Positions 34,895-46,812 of a stretch of DNA of 64,000 nt are shown one piece after another (position 1 is the first letter of the stretch; the number at the start of each line of letters is the position of its first letter). The stretch spans positions 3,761,001 to 3,825,000 of the forward strand of contig CM065382.1 in assembly GCA_033060915.1 (NCBI GenBank), given 5' to 3'. Both the position numbers and the translations under genes were made by a program. The DNA is from Euryodendron excelsum. Taxonomy: Eukaryota > Streptophyta > Magnoliopsida > Ericales > Pentaphylacaceae. The notes beneath the pieces were generated by a model. That model was given only the letters and a program-made list of their open reading frames with translations. It ran no database searches and was not told the origin of the DNA.

Positions 34895-36490
34895 TCACAG
34901 AGCTGGAATGCTTTGTTCGTTCTTGAAGAAATTACCTGGATCAACCATGGTCTTCACATATACCAACCTTTTGAAGTTATCTTTGAAATACTTAAAACCC
35001 CAAGTGCTTGCCTGCGCGTAGCTTGCGCTGCCTTTGTTACTCATTCCCAAGTCAAGATCCCTATAGTTGATATATGCAAGCCTTGGAGACTTGGAAACGT
35101 AGGGAGCCATGAAACTATAAAACTTTCGGATCCAAGTCATATGCTTATTCATTGCGGCTGTTCCTTCTTCGACCCAGGTTACCGTATAAAGGAGGCAGTA
35201 TTTGGTCCCCGATCTATGAGCGAAAGCTGTTTCCGATTCCGAAATCTCACTGATCCTTCCACCATAAGGAAAGAAATGAAGTTCAGACGACTCAACGTCC
35301 TTTTCATTATATCTTTTCCAAATTCGTTCGAGCCCTTCTTCAGAAATGGGTTCCGTCACGTAATCTGATTTTCCTTTGAAATTACTGTCCGCCACAGCAG
35401 TCCTGTCCAGCAAAGCATCGAGCGGCTCTCCGCTAAAACCACTAAAATAGAGAGTTGATTCGATCCAGCTCATTTCAGTACAGTCTGATCTCACCAGACC
35501 CAACTCAGGGAAGCTTTCTTGCATCAACGGAAGGAGCGTATCGACTCCACCAAGGAACAAAGAATGGAATGATGCTTGTATTGTTCTCTTTCCGTCTTGG
35601 CTGGAATTCACGCTTGTTACGGAGAGTCTGAGCATCAGGTTTTCATCAATCGTGTCTGCAATGTATTGCCATCGATGTACAAGCTTGGTTGCATTTACGG
35701 TTCTAGTTACTGTGAAAACAGTCACGGTTGGTGGAAGGGGAACCAGCCTTATCTTCCACGCAAGAACGACGCCAAAACTAGCACCTCCGCCTCCTCTAAT
35801 GGCCCAAAAGAGGTCTTCCCCCATGGCTTTTCTGTCGAGAATTCTGCCCTTCACGTCAACTAACCGAGCATCAATGATGTTATCGACGGCAAGGCCATGT
35901 TTGCGCGCGATCATGCCCCACCCTCCCCCACTGTAGTGCCCACCAACACCCACAGTAGGGCAAATGCCAGCGGTAAAGCCGTGAGTCCTACTTTTCTCAG
36001 CAATCCGGTAGTAAACTTCACCGTTGTTTGCGCCAGCTTGAACCCATGCGGTGCTACTTTCAATGTCGACAGTGATAGACCGAAAATTTATCAGATCAAT
36101 CATCACAAAGGGAATCTGATGGGAAACATAAGAAAGACCCTCGTAGTCATGGCCACCGCTCCGAACTCGAATATTCATGCCATGTTTTTTAGCACAGTGA
36201 ACAGTGGCCTGGATTTGGGCTTCCTGCGAGGGCGTAACAATAACAAGAGGTTTTGGGGTGGCGGGTGTTGTGAATCGCAGATTTCGTATCGAGAACTGCA
36301 AGATGGATGTGTACGAAGAGTTTTGTGAAGTGTAAATTACTTTGGAGATTGAGGTGGAGTTTGGAGAATGAAGGGAAAGACATTGAAGAAAATTCTCATG
36401 GGCATGAGCATGAGCTGAAGAAGCTGCCCAAGAAATGAAGAACAGAATAGAAAGAAGTGAAAGCACTGAAGCCATTGGAGTAGCCATCAT
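34895..36490 (-). CDS. BBE-like FAD-linked oxidase, BBE2
   Basis: 531 residues, no intron, differing from BBE1 at only six positions (2, 17, 40, 126, 265, 369), none at a cofactor or catalytic residue. Signal peptide about 1-25; His114 in RSGGHDYEG and Cys177 in GICPTVG for double covalent FAD attachment; gatekeeper Val180; Tyr476 in NYRDLDLG; Cys37-Cys99 disulfide pair. Predicted to be a secreted or vacuolar oxidase that transfers a hydride from its substrate to FAD and passes electrons to O2, making H2O2. It lies head to head with BBE3 across about 10 kb of repeats. Start chosen by agreement with BBE1 and the TATA box. Substrate unknown. Confidence 0.95.
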   Translation of the reverse strand: MMATPMASVLSLLSILFFISWAASSAHAHAHENFLQCLSLHSPNSTSISKVIYTSQNSSYTSILQFSIRNLRFTTPATPKPLVIVTPSQEAQIQATVHCAKKHGMNIRVRSGGHDYEGLSYVSHQIPFVMIDLINFRSITVDIESSTAWVQAGANNGEVYYRIAEKSRTHGFTAGICPTVGVGGHYSGGGWGMIARKHGLAVDNIIDARLVDVKGRILDRKAMGEDLFWAIRGGGGASFGVVLAWKIRLVPLPPTVTVFTVTRTVNATKLVHRWQYIADTIDENLMLRLSVTSVNSSQDGKRTIQASFHSLFLGGVDTLLPLMQESFPELGLVRSDCTEMSWIESTLYFSGFSGEPLDALLDRTAVADSNFKGKSDYVTEPISEEGLERIWKRYNEKDVESSELHFFPYGGRISEISESETAFAHRSGTKYCLLYTVTWVEEGTAAMNKHMTWIRKFYSFMAPYVSKSPRLAYINYRDLDLGMSNKGSASYAQASTWGFKYFKDNFKRLVYVKTMVDPGNFFKNEQSIPAL

Positions 36491-36544
36491 TTTTTGTATT
36501 GCTGAATGCTAGCTGATGATGATAGAATGGGATGAAAGGTCTGT

Positions 36545-36552
36545 TATTTATA
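36545..36552 (-). promoter_or_regulatory. BBE2 TATA box
   Basis: TATAAATA on the minus strand, 54 bp before the ATG, identical in placement to BBE1. Confidence 0.75.
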
Positions 36553-37562
36553 GTACTGAGTGTTTTCGATCGAGGGTGCTTCTTGTACGTGTTGCGATCA
36601 GGAATACGACTTCTCCAGCCCGCCCTGTAGATTTGAAGTCCATGCATCAACCAACGCGCTGGCTAGAAATGTAAATGGAGGAGGTCCATCAACGCACGCG
36701 AATACAATTGCATATGTTGGTATAAATTTCTTGGAACTAGTCCATCACTATTTTTATGTATATATGTATATATATATCTGGTCATCAGTCAATGTTCATA
36801 TATAGCTGTTGACATTTATTTGTTTAACATTTGCCGGAAGTCTATCACCATTCCATTAGACTCTTTGAAAGTCTCAATATTTATATACCTGAAATTAAGT
36901 GTTCTTGATTGGTCAACGGTCATGGAATGGGTTAAGATTCGACGCGTACAAAGAACAACGAGGGGGGTTTTGATCGACATAGAGTTCGTTCTTTTTGGGT
37001 CTAATCATATGGATGGTTCGCGTGGTCCTTTTTGGCTGCTCTATGTATGGGCTTACAGCCAGCCTCCTATTCTCTCTCTCTCCGCGGCAGCGTTACCATT
37101 GCTGCTGCTGCTGATATACGTATGTATGCATGTATGTATAATTCTTTCCGAACTTCTTGCAGGTGATCGACAAGCCCCACTGATGGAGCATTCATATTCG
37201 AAGCCCTAATTAAACCACTCTGATTCATTCTCCTTTTCCTTAATTTCCGTCCGCAACACAGAAGATACTTCTAGAGTGGGGCTTTTTGCACTAATTCTTC
37301 TCATTGCTATGGAGGAGCTCTATCATAAGGCCAACCATGCCTTTGCCTTTGTACCCTAAATGTTTTTTTTGAACAAGTTTTAGATTTTTTGAAACCCAGC
37401 AATACGTAAAATAGTTTTTTTTTTTTTTTTTACATCTTATTTTTATTTTTAAAAATGCCATGGCTCAAATAGAAAATAAAATATCGATAAGAAGAACGGC
37501 TAGTATCAACTACCTAGCGAATTTAAGAAAATATAAAACATTAGTTTAATAAAAAAAAATGA
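36553..37562. other. BBE2 upstream region
   Basis: Collinear with 5178-6215. It contains one promoter-module copy (about 36780-36935) and a shorter TA tract. The reading frames seen here are chance. Homology to BBE1 stops at about 37562. Confidence 0.7.
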
Positions 37563-37965
37563 ATTGTTTGGAGCATTCATATTCAAAGCTAATTTCCGTC
37601 CACATCACAGAAGACGCCTCTAGATCACCTGCAATGGTAAAGTTCATTCATGGGCTGCGGTTGCTGAAAGCTCAAAGCAGCAGGTTGTAAACTGGATTCA
37701 AGCAAACCTAGGAGAAGGCAGCTGCATGTTTTTTAGTTTTTTTCATTCAATTGAAGGTGTAAAATCCCTTAATCCCTCCCTAATGATAGAGCTTGTTTGG
37801 TTTGTTAGGTTGATCTCTTTTCAACCTTTTGGTTTTTCTTTTTGGGTTGTCTGCTCTGATATGCCTTGTAGGCTGGAAGAGCTTTCTTTTGTTTCTTTGT
37901 ATTTCCTCTTCATCAATCTATTCTATTTTTGTTGTTCAATATCTATATATATATATATATATAAA
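37563..37965. other. unexplained 400-bp insert before the solo LTR
   Basis: Absent from the BBE1 unit. Its first 60 bp repeat parts of the upstream region (GGAGCATTCATATTC, CACAGAAGACGCCTCTAGA), followed by T- and G-rich sequence that could be the 3' end of a LINE, then a (TA)n tract at 37943-37963. No gene is supported. Confidence 0.4.
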
Positions 37966-39434
37966 TGATTACACTCTAAAAGTGTAATTACAATACCTTA
38001 ATTTGCTATTTGTTAGCCTTAGTTTAGAAGTTTATATGCTTCTTTAAGTAGATTTTAGTATTAACTAAGTTATTTTGCTTTTTATGGGTTTTGAGCTTAA
38101 TGTGAGGGGTTTTGGGCGCATTTCGGATGAAAGGATTTTGTGTTTTTCAAGACAATGCTGTCAAGGTACAAACTGTTAAAGATGTGGTACAACCAGTTAA
38201 AGCACGCGGAGCTGAAACTTTAGAGGGCTATATCTCCCAAACTAGAAAGGCTACCGGAATCTATAATATATTAATTTCATATAACTTTAAAAAATCTGTC
38301 AAAATAAGCTGACTATACGTACGGTGGCTTCCCATATGCACAGTGAAAGCCTACCGTACGTACTGTGGTTCAACTGTATATACAATACTGTTCACCGTAC
38401 GTACGGTCTGCCAAAATTTTGAACTTCAGAAGGCTGTATTCAGCGTATATTACACTGTATGAAAGTCCGTACATGCGGTCCAAAATATCGTACGTACGGT
38501 CCCAGCACCCCATATGCGTATTTTTCGCCTATATCTTCGGAAAATGACTCGATTTTTGGATCTAACTTCATTGCTAGATTAGATTTTCAGTTAGAACGAG
38601 ACATAGAGAGAGAAAGTGGGTTTATTTTGTATTTTTTTGCATTTTCTTACATTTTCTTAGCTTTTTTGTGTAACCAAACACTATTTCCTTCATCAATTAA
38701 TGAGCAATTATCAATTCTTCATGCTTTCTTCAATGGAATCGAGTATCTAGAAATCTCTTGGATGTAATTGTGAAAATCTACCAAGGATTTGCAAAGGTTT
38801 CAATGGAGGTATGTGAATTTCAATGATTTATTCTATGTTTTCTCCAATTCTTACTTCAATTGAGTTGTAAACACATAGAATACTTGGATTTATAATCTAG
38901 GTTGGTAATTACTATGCACAACCTTCTAATTGGTATAGGAATTGCATAATTGAGGATTTGACTCTAAGATTCTTACAATGAAACAACAATCTATACTCAA
39001 TTGAACTTGAATTCAAACGTTTATGGTCGAAATCCTTCGGGTCAAGGTTCCATGAAGTGAACCTTGACTTGAGTTAAACAAAACTCCATTGAAGACTTTG
39101 TAGAGATTTGGTAGATTGAAGCAATTGCATCCAAACCCTTTATTAATTGTTTCAAATTTAGTATAATTGCTTTCAATTTCGAGTATAATTAGTTTAGTGT
39201 AGTAATCTTCAACCTCTCACCATAGAAGCATTTTTTGTTTTACTTTTAATTTCAATTTGTCAAGTAATTCGCTAATTCACCTCTTTTGATTAGTTGTATT
39301 GTCCTTTGGCAACGCCTATATTTGTTTTAGTTCCTTGGAAGAGAACGATACCGGACACTACCGGTTTATACTTCGATCGACACCCGTACTCTTGCGGAGA
39401 AGCTTAATTCTAGTACACATTTGAGAGCGATTCA
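37966..39434 (+). repeat. Athila-like solo LTR with TACGTA array (copy B)
   Basis: 1469 bp, duplicate of 13014-14481, with no internal region on either side. The terminal hairpin has arms ATTACACT/AGTGTAAT (37968-37975, 37981-37988). Left flank ATAAA and right flank ATATA agree at four of five bases, so a decayed target duplication is possible. The TATA box of copy A is changed to CATATG here (38511-38516). Confidence 0.8.
38312..38500 (+). promoter_or_regulatory. phased palindrome array, TACGTA type (copy B)
   Basis: Seven 14-mers; centres 38318.5, 38337.5, 38359.5, 38379.5, 38400.5, then 38472.5 and 38493.5: spacings 19, 22, 20, 21, 72, 21. Compared with copy A it has one more unit before the gap and one fewer after it, so units are gained or lost in steps of about 20 bp without loss of phase. 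38394-38407 is the perfect ACCGTACGTACGGT palindrome. Confidence 0.75.
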
Positions 39435-40410
39435 ATATATTTCTATCATCAATGCACCCTGTGTCAGGGGTTAGCAGAACGTTTCTATTTTCTCATACAA
39501 ATAAAAATTATAAATATTAAATTTTATATTTCTCATATATACAAATAAATCTTATCATCTATGCCCCTTATATCAACGGTCATTTTTTTACATTTGTTTA
39601 ACATGTGCTGAAAAACTATCCAATTCCATATTATATAAGGTGTTATCAGAAAGTTCTTGTTGCCTCATTGCTCTTTGAAAGTTTCTAGATAAAATCATAC
39701 AAATAAATTTAAGATTTCTGATTAGTCAATGGTCATGGCTATTGACATTTGTTTAAAATATGCTAAAAATCTAACATCATTTACATTTCACAGAAATATT
39801 GCCGAAATTTGATTCCAAAATTTTTCAAGGTTACTTTTTGACAAAGAAATCTAGTTATGAATACATTTCTTCCCAGAAGAATCCGCAAAATGGATTAATT
39901 GAGGCAAAACAATCAGGTTAGGAAACATGGGCGGCATTACCTTATGGGGGGAAGTGCCATGGCGCCCCCAACTTTTGTTTAACCCTCCTACTTATAGTAT
40001 ATAATATATAATCTCTTACTGGCACTCCTCACAATTTGATAATCTCCTAAGGTCTCTAACTAATAAAATATTAAAATGTACTTATTCTAGACTAAGTGTC
40101 CTACTCTTTTTAGTCTGGAAAATAATCAATTTATCTTTTTATACAATAAAATAAAAATATATTTTATATAGAAATATAGTCTTAAATCCCATTATATAAA
40201 TATATCCATATGTATCTTGAATCCTGTTATATTTATATGCTTGAACTTTAAAAAATTAAAATATAACAATTATATGAATAGGTGAAATTTTGTATTTGAA
40301 GTTTTGGCACACCAAACAAATTCCCGTTCTGTTAAGAAGGATGAGTAACCTTCAGATCATCATCACCCTCGTCACCTCACTGAATTGGTTTTGCACTTTA
40401 GACTAATTAC

Positions 40411-41312
40411 GGCTCCATTTGTTTTACCAAAAAATAAATTCCTAGAAAAAAAAAATTCTTTGAAAATATTTGGCAATAAAATAATTTCTCTTGAATTTTC
40501 ATTCGTTTGGTACGAAACTTGGAATTTTTTTGTAGAGAATTTATTCTACTCCTAGTTGTTATTTGGACAAAATATACTAGAAATATTTTTTTCCAAGAAA
40601 CATTCAGACCTTAAGGGAGAGTGAGAGTTTGTAAGAAATTTGAAGTAGAATCATCACAGATTAGGGCCCTGACAGATAGAAGGAGAGACTGAAAGAAATT
40701 CGAACTCCTCCTTTTTAAAGATTTGACCCAAATGCTTGGCTAAACAACTCGAGATAAGATTTGGAATGTTAGTTTTCATTATTTTTCTAATGGTTAAATA
40801 CTATTTTTCCAATATTCTCTAGTGGCTCCATTTGTTTCACTCAAAAATAAATTTCTAGAAGAAATTTTTTTTTTTGGAAACAATTCGTAGTCAAAATTTT
40901 TTTTCCTAATTTTCCATTTTTTTAGAAAGGAATTTTTTTTTTTTGCACAGAAATTTTTTTACCCCTAATTGTTATTTGGACAGAATATAAGTGTAAATAA
41001 ATTTGTTATAAAATCGAATAACTAAAAATTAGAACTCATTTTGTGAAGTAGAATTGTAAGAAATTAAGGCATTGAGAGAGAGAGGAAGATTGAGAGAGAT
41101 TTGAACTCTTCCTTGGACCAAATTTTATAATTTTTCAATTAACTGAAAACAACTTCGGTGATAAAATCTCATAATGTTATTTTCTAATCTTTTTCTTGTG
41201 GTTTGGAATACTTTTTCCAAAAATTTTAGAATTTCTAAACAATCTAACAACAGTACTATCTTAATTTTTTTAGAAAATACTTTTTTGCCGATATTCTCTA
41301 GTGAAACAAACA
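40411..41312. mobile_element. MITE-like pair (copy B)
   Basis: Duplicate of 15457-16352, with GGCTCCATTTGTTT at 40411 and 40823 and the inverted end near 41312. Confidence 0.55.
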
Positions 41313-42284
41313 GACATGTAATCTAATTCCCAAAATTCTAGCATGGAACTTAGGAAATTAACCAAATCCATGACCATCAGTCCAAGTTAACCTTATAAAG
41401 ATTCCAAGATCAATATATGAAAAACCAGTATGGCACAAAAATTCCGCCGAACACCAGGAATGAAAACATGTCTCTTACAGTTATTCGAAAAAATAACAGA
41501 GGCAGTTGGCATGAGCGAAAGAAATGAAGAACATTCCTTCATATGTTGGTGTAACGTTCTTCTTATTCCATTGCTATTTGAAAGTTTCTATATTTTTATA
41601 TTGAATGAATTTTATATTTCTGATCATATCAATGGTCGTGGTCGTGGTCATGGTCATGGTCATTGACATCTGTTTAACTTATGCGGAAAATCTATTCCAG
41701 TTCCAATTCATACTAGATGTTATATTGTATATTCTTGGCACTCAATTGCTCTTTGAAAGTTTCTATATTCGTGTAAATTAGATTTCTGGTTAGTCAATGG
41801 TCATGGAATGGGTTAAGATTCAACGCGTACAAAGAAGCAGGAGGGTTTTTCTCCGATGTGAGAGTTCTTTGGACAAGACTTTTTGCACACTCATCCGAAT
41901 CCTATTAGGGCCGCCTCAACTATAAAGCAAACAAGGTCTTTGTGAGTGCCCCCAAATTTTTTAAATTCCCAAAGCGTTTTAATATTTAGTAAGACACTTC
42001 ATAGTTTTTACATTTTGTTTTTGAAAAGAAAAAGTTCATAGATTCATATTATTAGCTTATATATATTGCTGGAATCATTATCTAATAGCTTAAATTTTTA
42101 GGTCAATTGATGATTTAACGTAGCATTTCAGTTATAGTTTCTGGAAGCTTCTGGTAAGTTTCATGGCGGTGCACAAACGGAAGGGCACATGAGTAAGCGG
42201 AGATGTTAATTTGATTTATATTATTGGGACCCTTATCTGAAAATTTAAGTTTTTAGGTGAAATAATTATTTAACATAAATGACA

Positions 42285-42400
42285 AAAATATATGTTAGAA
42301 AAGGGCATAAAACAGATGACATAAAAATATATGTTAGAAAAGGGCATAAAACAGATGACATAAAAATATATGTTAGAAAATGGCACAAAATCAAGTACAC
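42285..42400. repeat. 39-bp minisatellite, three units
   Basis: Same unit as 17308-17380 with one extra copy, a simple length difference between the duplicated segments. Confidence 0.7.
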
Positions 42401-42984
42401 TAGTAAACTTTAGAAAAAGAAAAAAGAAAAAAAAAAAAAAAGAAGAAGAAACCAAATTAACAGTAAATTAATAAATTGTACTGATAAAAAAATTTTGAAA
42501 GCCCCAAATTTTTTAAGAGCAATGGTTATTGACAAATGTTTAGAATATAAAAATCTATCGTCAATGCACCTTACGTCAGGGGTTAGCAGAACGTTCTCGC
42601 CTTCTTGCATGGTTCCCCATTGCTCTTTGAAAGTTTCTGATTAGTTAACGGTCATGGTTTTCCGACATTTTTTTAACATATGCTGTAAACTATTATCATT
42701 CCCACCTCATATCAGATGTTAGTGGAACCTTCTTGGTACTCTATTGCTCTTTGAACCTTTCTATGTGTATATATATAAATTTTATATTTCTGATTTAGTC
42801 AATGGTCATGGTTATCGACATATGTTAAACTTACGTATGCATAAAATTTTCCTTCCTTCAACACACATGCTGCAATATTATCCTTTTCTTATCCTGTTTC
42901 TTTATGTGTGAACCCAGTAAAAATTTGAAATGAACATACCTAGAAACTCATAGAACGATATTTGGTTGAAATTAACGTCCAAAA

Positions 42985-44150
42985 TTTTTGTTGAAAAACA
43001 TTTAGCAGTAAAAAAAATTTTTGTTTTCATTTTCCATGTTCCATGTGTTTGGTAGGAACAAATTTTTTGTAGGGGAATTATTTTACTCCTAGTTATTATT
43101 TAGACAACTATAATAGTAAAATAATTTTTAATAAAATTATATAACTAATTCATACGAGAAGCAAAGATTGTAAGAAATTTGAACTCTTCTTTAGAAATTG
43201 GAATCATAACGCATTAGAGCATTGATATCCAGATGGACAGATTGAGATTTGACCTCTTCCTTTTTAAATATTTGATCCAAATTCTTTCATTCTCCTGCAC
43301 AAAAACTTCTCCGACAAAATCTTGGATGTTATTTTTCAATCTTTTCCTAAACTTCAAGATTTTTCAAACAAACAAACAACTAAACTTACTTAATTTTTCA
43401 AAAAATATTTTTTGAAAAATTAAGAAAGGTTGATTGTTTGTTTATATGGAAATTTTTAAGTTTTAAAAACAGATATCCCAAAACAAAAAAAACAGTTTGC
43501 AAGATTAAAGATTAGGTTGAAAATTAAAGTTCTATTTATAATAGTATAAATTTGATCCAAATTCTTAAGATTGAAAAATAACATCCAAGATTTTATCTCG
43601 AAATTGTTTTCTGTGAGGGGAGAATGGAAAATTTTGGCCAAATATTTTAAAAATAAGAGGTCAAATATCTCTCAATCTCTTACTCTCTCTATCAATGCCC
43701 TAATCCGCTATGATTGCATACTAGGATTGCATTTCTTAAAGAAGAGTTCAAGTTTCTTACAATCTCTCCTCCACTATATTTGGATCAAGAATTTTGGTGA
43801 TGAAAAAGAAAAGAAAAAAGAAAATGTGAGAGAAAAGAGAACAAAAATCCTCTTTTATTTTATTCTCTTTTTCCTTATTTTTTTTTTCTTTTCCTTTACT
43901 ATTCCCTTGATAAATCTGAATTCCAAACACTACATTAATGTATGGATTAGTTATATAATTTTATTGAAAATTATTTTAATCTTTTAATTTTTCCAAATAA
44001 TAGCTAGGACTAAAATAATTTCTCCACCAAAAAGTCGTAGTTCCTACCAAACACATGAGAAACAAGGAAAAATAATTTTTTTTAACGTCAAACGTTTTTC
44101 AAGAAAAAAAATTAGCTTCTATGAATTTATTTTTTGGTGAAACAAACGGA
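42985..44150. mobile_element. foldback MITE-like element
   Basis: The left arm (42985-43400) returns inverted at 43560-44150; the centre near 43480-43560 is disturbed. It ends in TTTGGTGAAACAAACGGA, close to the MITE termini elsewhere in the window. Confidence 0.5.
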
Positions 44151-45224
44151 TCTAATTCCCAAAATTCCGCCAATAGCTCAAAACGAAAGGGTAACTGGTT
44201 GTGTGAAATATTGTAAAAATGATTGGTCCCAGTGGAGCTTAGGAAATTAACCAAATCCATCACCATCTGTCCAAGTTAACCTTGTAGATATTCCAAGATC
44301 AATATAAGAAAAACCAATATACATAGAACAAAAACTCTGCTGAACACCTGAAATGAAAGACATGGCTTTTATACTGTATCCATATTAGGATTTCACCAGA
44401 CCTAAACTAGCCATATTAGCTATCTGGCCTAATGAACGTTAATATTCAAAGTCGATTTTGAATTCGCTTCATGAGTTGATGGAGCATTATATTTGAACCT
44501 CCTCTGAAAAGGGATAGCATCGCTGGAGATGATAAATTATTATTGCAGGTAACCGAACCCATCTAGATGATCAAGGGACAGAAAAAAATTTTGACATTAA
44601 TTCCAACCAAATATTGTTCTATGAGTTTCTTGATATGTTCATTTCAAAATTTTACTGGGTCAAAACTCGAAGAAACTGGAAATGAAAGGGAGAATATTGC
44701 AGCATATGTGGTTTGAATGAAGAAAAGTTTTATGCATACGTAAGTTTAACATATATAGAAACGTTCAAAGAGCAATGGACTACCAAGAAGGTTCTATACT
44801 AACATCTGATATAAGGTGGGAATGATGATAGTTTCCAGCATATGTTAAACAATTGTCGATAACCATGACCGTTAAGTAATCAGAAACTTACAAAGAGCAA
44901 TGGGGAAACATGCAAGAAGACAAGAACGTTCTGCTAACCGCTGACGTAAGGTGCATTGACGATAGATTTTTATATTTTAAACATAAGTCAATAACCGTTG
45001 ACTGATCAGAAATATAAAATTCAGTTAACGTAAGAATATGGAAACATTCAAATAGCAAGAACGTCATACCAACATATGCAGAACATTACCGAAATTTGAT
45101 TCCAAAATTTGACAAGGCCATTCTTTTGACAGAAGAAATCTAGTTACGAATACATTTCGCCCCAGAGAATCCACAAAATGGATTAGTCGATGGAAAACAA
45201 TCATGTTAAGAAGCAGAGGCGGCT

Positions 45225-45940
45225 ACGAATTCTTTGGAGAGAATTTATTTTATGCCTAATTGTTATTTGGACAAAAAATAAAAGTAAAATAATTTTTAAT
45301 AAAATCATAAAATATTCCGACGTTAAGAGAGAATTAGAGATTGTAAGAAATTTAAACTCTTCTTTGTGAAGTAGAATCATAGCATATGGTATTGATAAAG
45401 AGAGGGAGAAATTGAAAGAGATCTGAACTCTTTCTTTTTTAAACATTTGACCCAAATTCTTCTGTTACGGGCTAAACAACTTCCGATATAAGATTTGGGA
45501 TGTTATTTTTCAATTTTTTTTATATTTTGGAATATCTTTTCCTAATATTTAAAATTTTTCATATAAACAAACAACTGAGTTTTCTTAAATTAACAAAAAT
45601 ATTTTCTGAGAAATTAAGTAAGTTTGGTTGTTTGTTTATTTGGAAAAACTAAAATTTTAGGAAAAGATTGAAAAATAACATCTGTGGTTTTGTTAGGGAA
45701 GTTGTTGTAAGTGCCGGATAATGGAAGAATTTGAATCAAATATTTAAAAAGGAAGAGGTCAAATCTCTCTCAATCTCTCCCTTTCCATCTCAATGCTCTA
45801 ATGCGCTATGATTCCATTTCTTAAAGAAGAATTCAAATTTCTCACAATCTATCCTTCTCATATGAATTAGTTATATAACTTTATTGAAAATTATTTTAAT
45901 ATTTCTAAGAATTTATTTTCTAATGAAACAAACTGAGTCT
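45225..45940. mobile_element. foldback MITE-like element
   Basis: Arms meet near 45600 (AATATTTTCTGAGAAATTAAG); the right end reads TTTTCTAATGAAACAAACTG. Same family as 18350-19160. Confidence 0.5.
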
Positions 45941-46344
45941 AATCTAATTCCAAAAATTCTGCCAATAGCTCAAAGTAGAAGGGTAACTGGGTTTTGTGAA
46001 ACATTGTAAAAATGATTGGTCCCAGTGGAGCTTAGGAAATTGACTAAATCCATCATCATCAGTCCAGCTTAACCTTATAGACATTCCAATATCAATATAT
46101 GAAAAACCCTCAGTATACATAGCTCAAAAACTCTGCTGAACACCAGAAATGAAAAACATGGCATTTACACGTATTCAAATTACGATTTCACCAAAACTAA
46201 ATTAGCTGTCTGCGCTAATGAATTTTAATATTCACAGTCGATTTTGAATTCGCTTCCAGAATTGACGCAGCATAATACCTGATCCTCCTCTGAAAGAGAT
46301 GGCATAGCCACAGGAGACGATAAATTATTATTGCAGGTAAGTTT

Positions 46345-46720
46345 AAGAAATGTCAATAACCATGACCATTGACTAAACCAGAAATATAAAATTTATATAT
46401 ATACACACATAGAAACGTTCAAAGAGCAATCGAGTACCAAGAAGGTTCCACTAACATCTGGTATAAGGTGGGAATGACAATAGTTTCCAGCATATGTTAA
46501 AAAAATGTCGAAAACCATGACCGTTAACTAATCATAAACTTTCAAAGAGCAATGGGGAACCATGCAAGAAGCCAAAAACGTTCTGCTAACCCCTGACGTA
46601 AGGTGCATTGACGATAGATTTTTATATTCTAAACATTTGTCAATAACCATGACCATTGACTGATAGAATTTTGTATTTTAAACATATGTCACTTAATCCT
46701 GACTACTCAGAAATGTAAAA
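46345..46720 (+). promoter_or_regulatory. repeated promoter modules upstream of BBE3
   Basis: Two to three units of about 140-150 bp, each with a GTCAATAACCATGACC-like block, then GTTCAAAGAGCAAT. Two units keep TTGACT (46369-46374 and 46656-46661), the core of the WRKY W-box; a middle unit has TTAACT. BBE4 has the same modules at 54440-54800 with TTGACT at 54457-54462 and 54744-54749. WRKY control is inference. Confidence 0.45.
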
Positions 46721-46758
46721 AGTCACATTTCTCGCAACACAAGCAACCTCAAAAGCAC

Positions 46759-46766
46759 TATAAATA
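46759..46766 (+). promoter_or_regulatory. BBE3 TATA box
   Basis: TATAAATA in CACTATAAATAACAGACC, 54 bp before the ATG. Confidence 0.75.
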
Positions 46767-46812
46767 ACAGACCTTTCATCTCATTCTATCATCAGCTACG
46801 TAGCAATCTAAC

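Larger units (their letters stand above)
39435..46758. other. BBE-cluster intergenic repeats, region B (BBE2-BBE3)
   Basis: No gene is supported. 39435-43470 duplicates region A. Promoter-module copies are at 39555-39790, 41560-41810, 42530-42850 (one orientation) and 44740-45050, 46345-46720 (the other). MITE-like pair at 40411-41312, orphan BBE upstream remnant at 41570-41955, 39-bp minisatellite with three units at 42285-42400, foldbacks at 42985-44150 and 45225-45940. The change of orientation near 43.5 kb fits the head-to-head genes. Confidence 0.6.

Noticed and set aside
41636..41665. GGTCAT/GGTCGT hexamer repeats in region B
   Set aside because: A small local expansion of the promoter-module core; region A has fewer copies. 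No sign of function.
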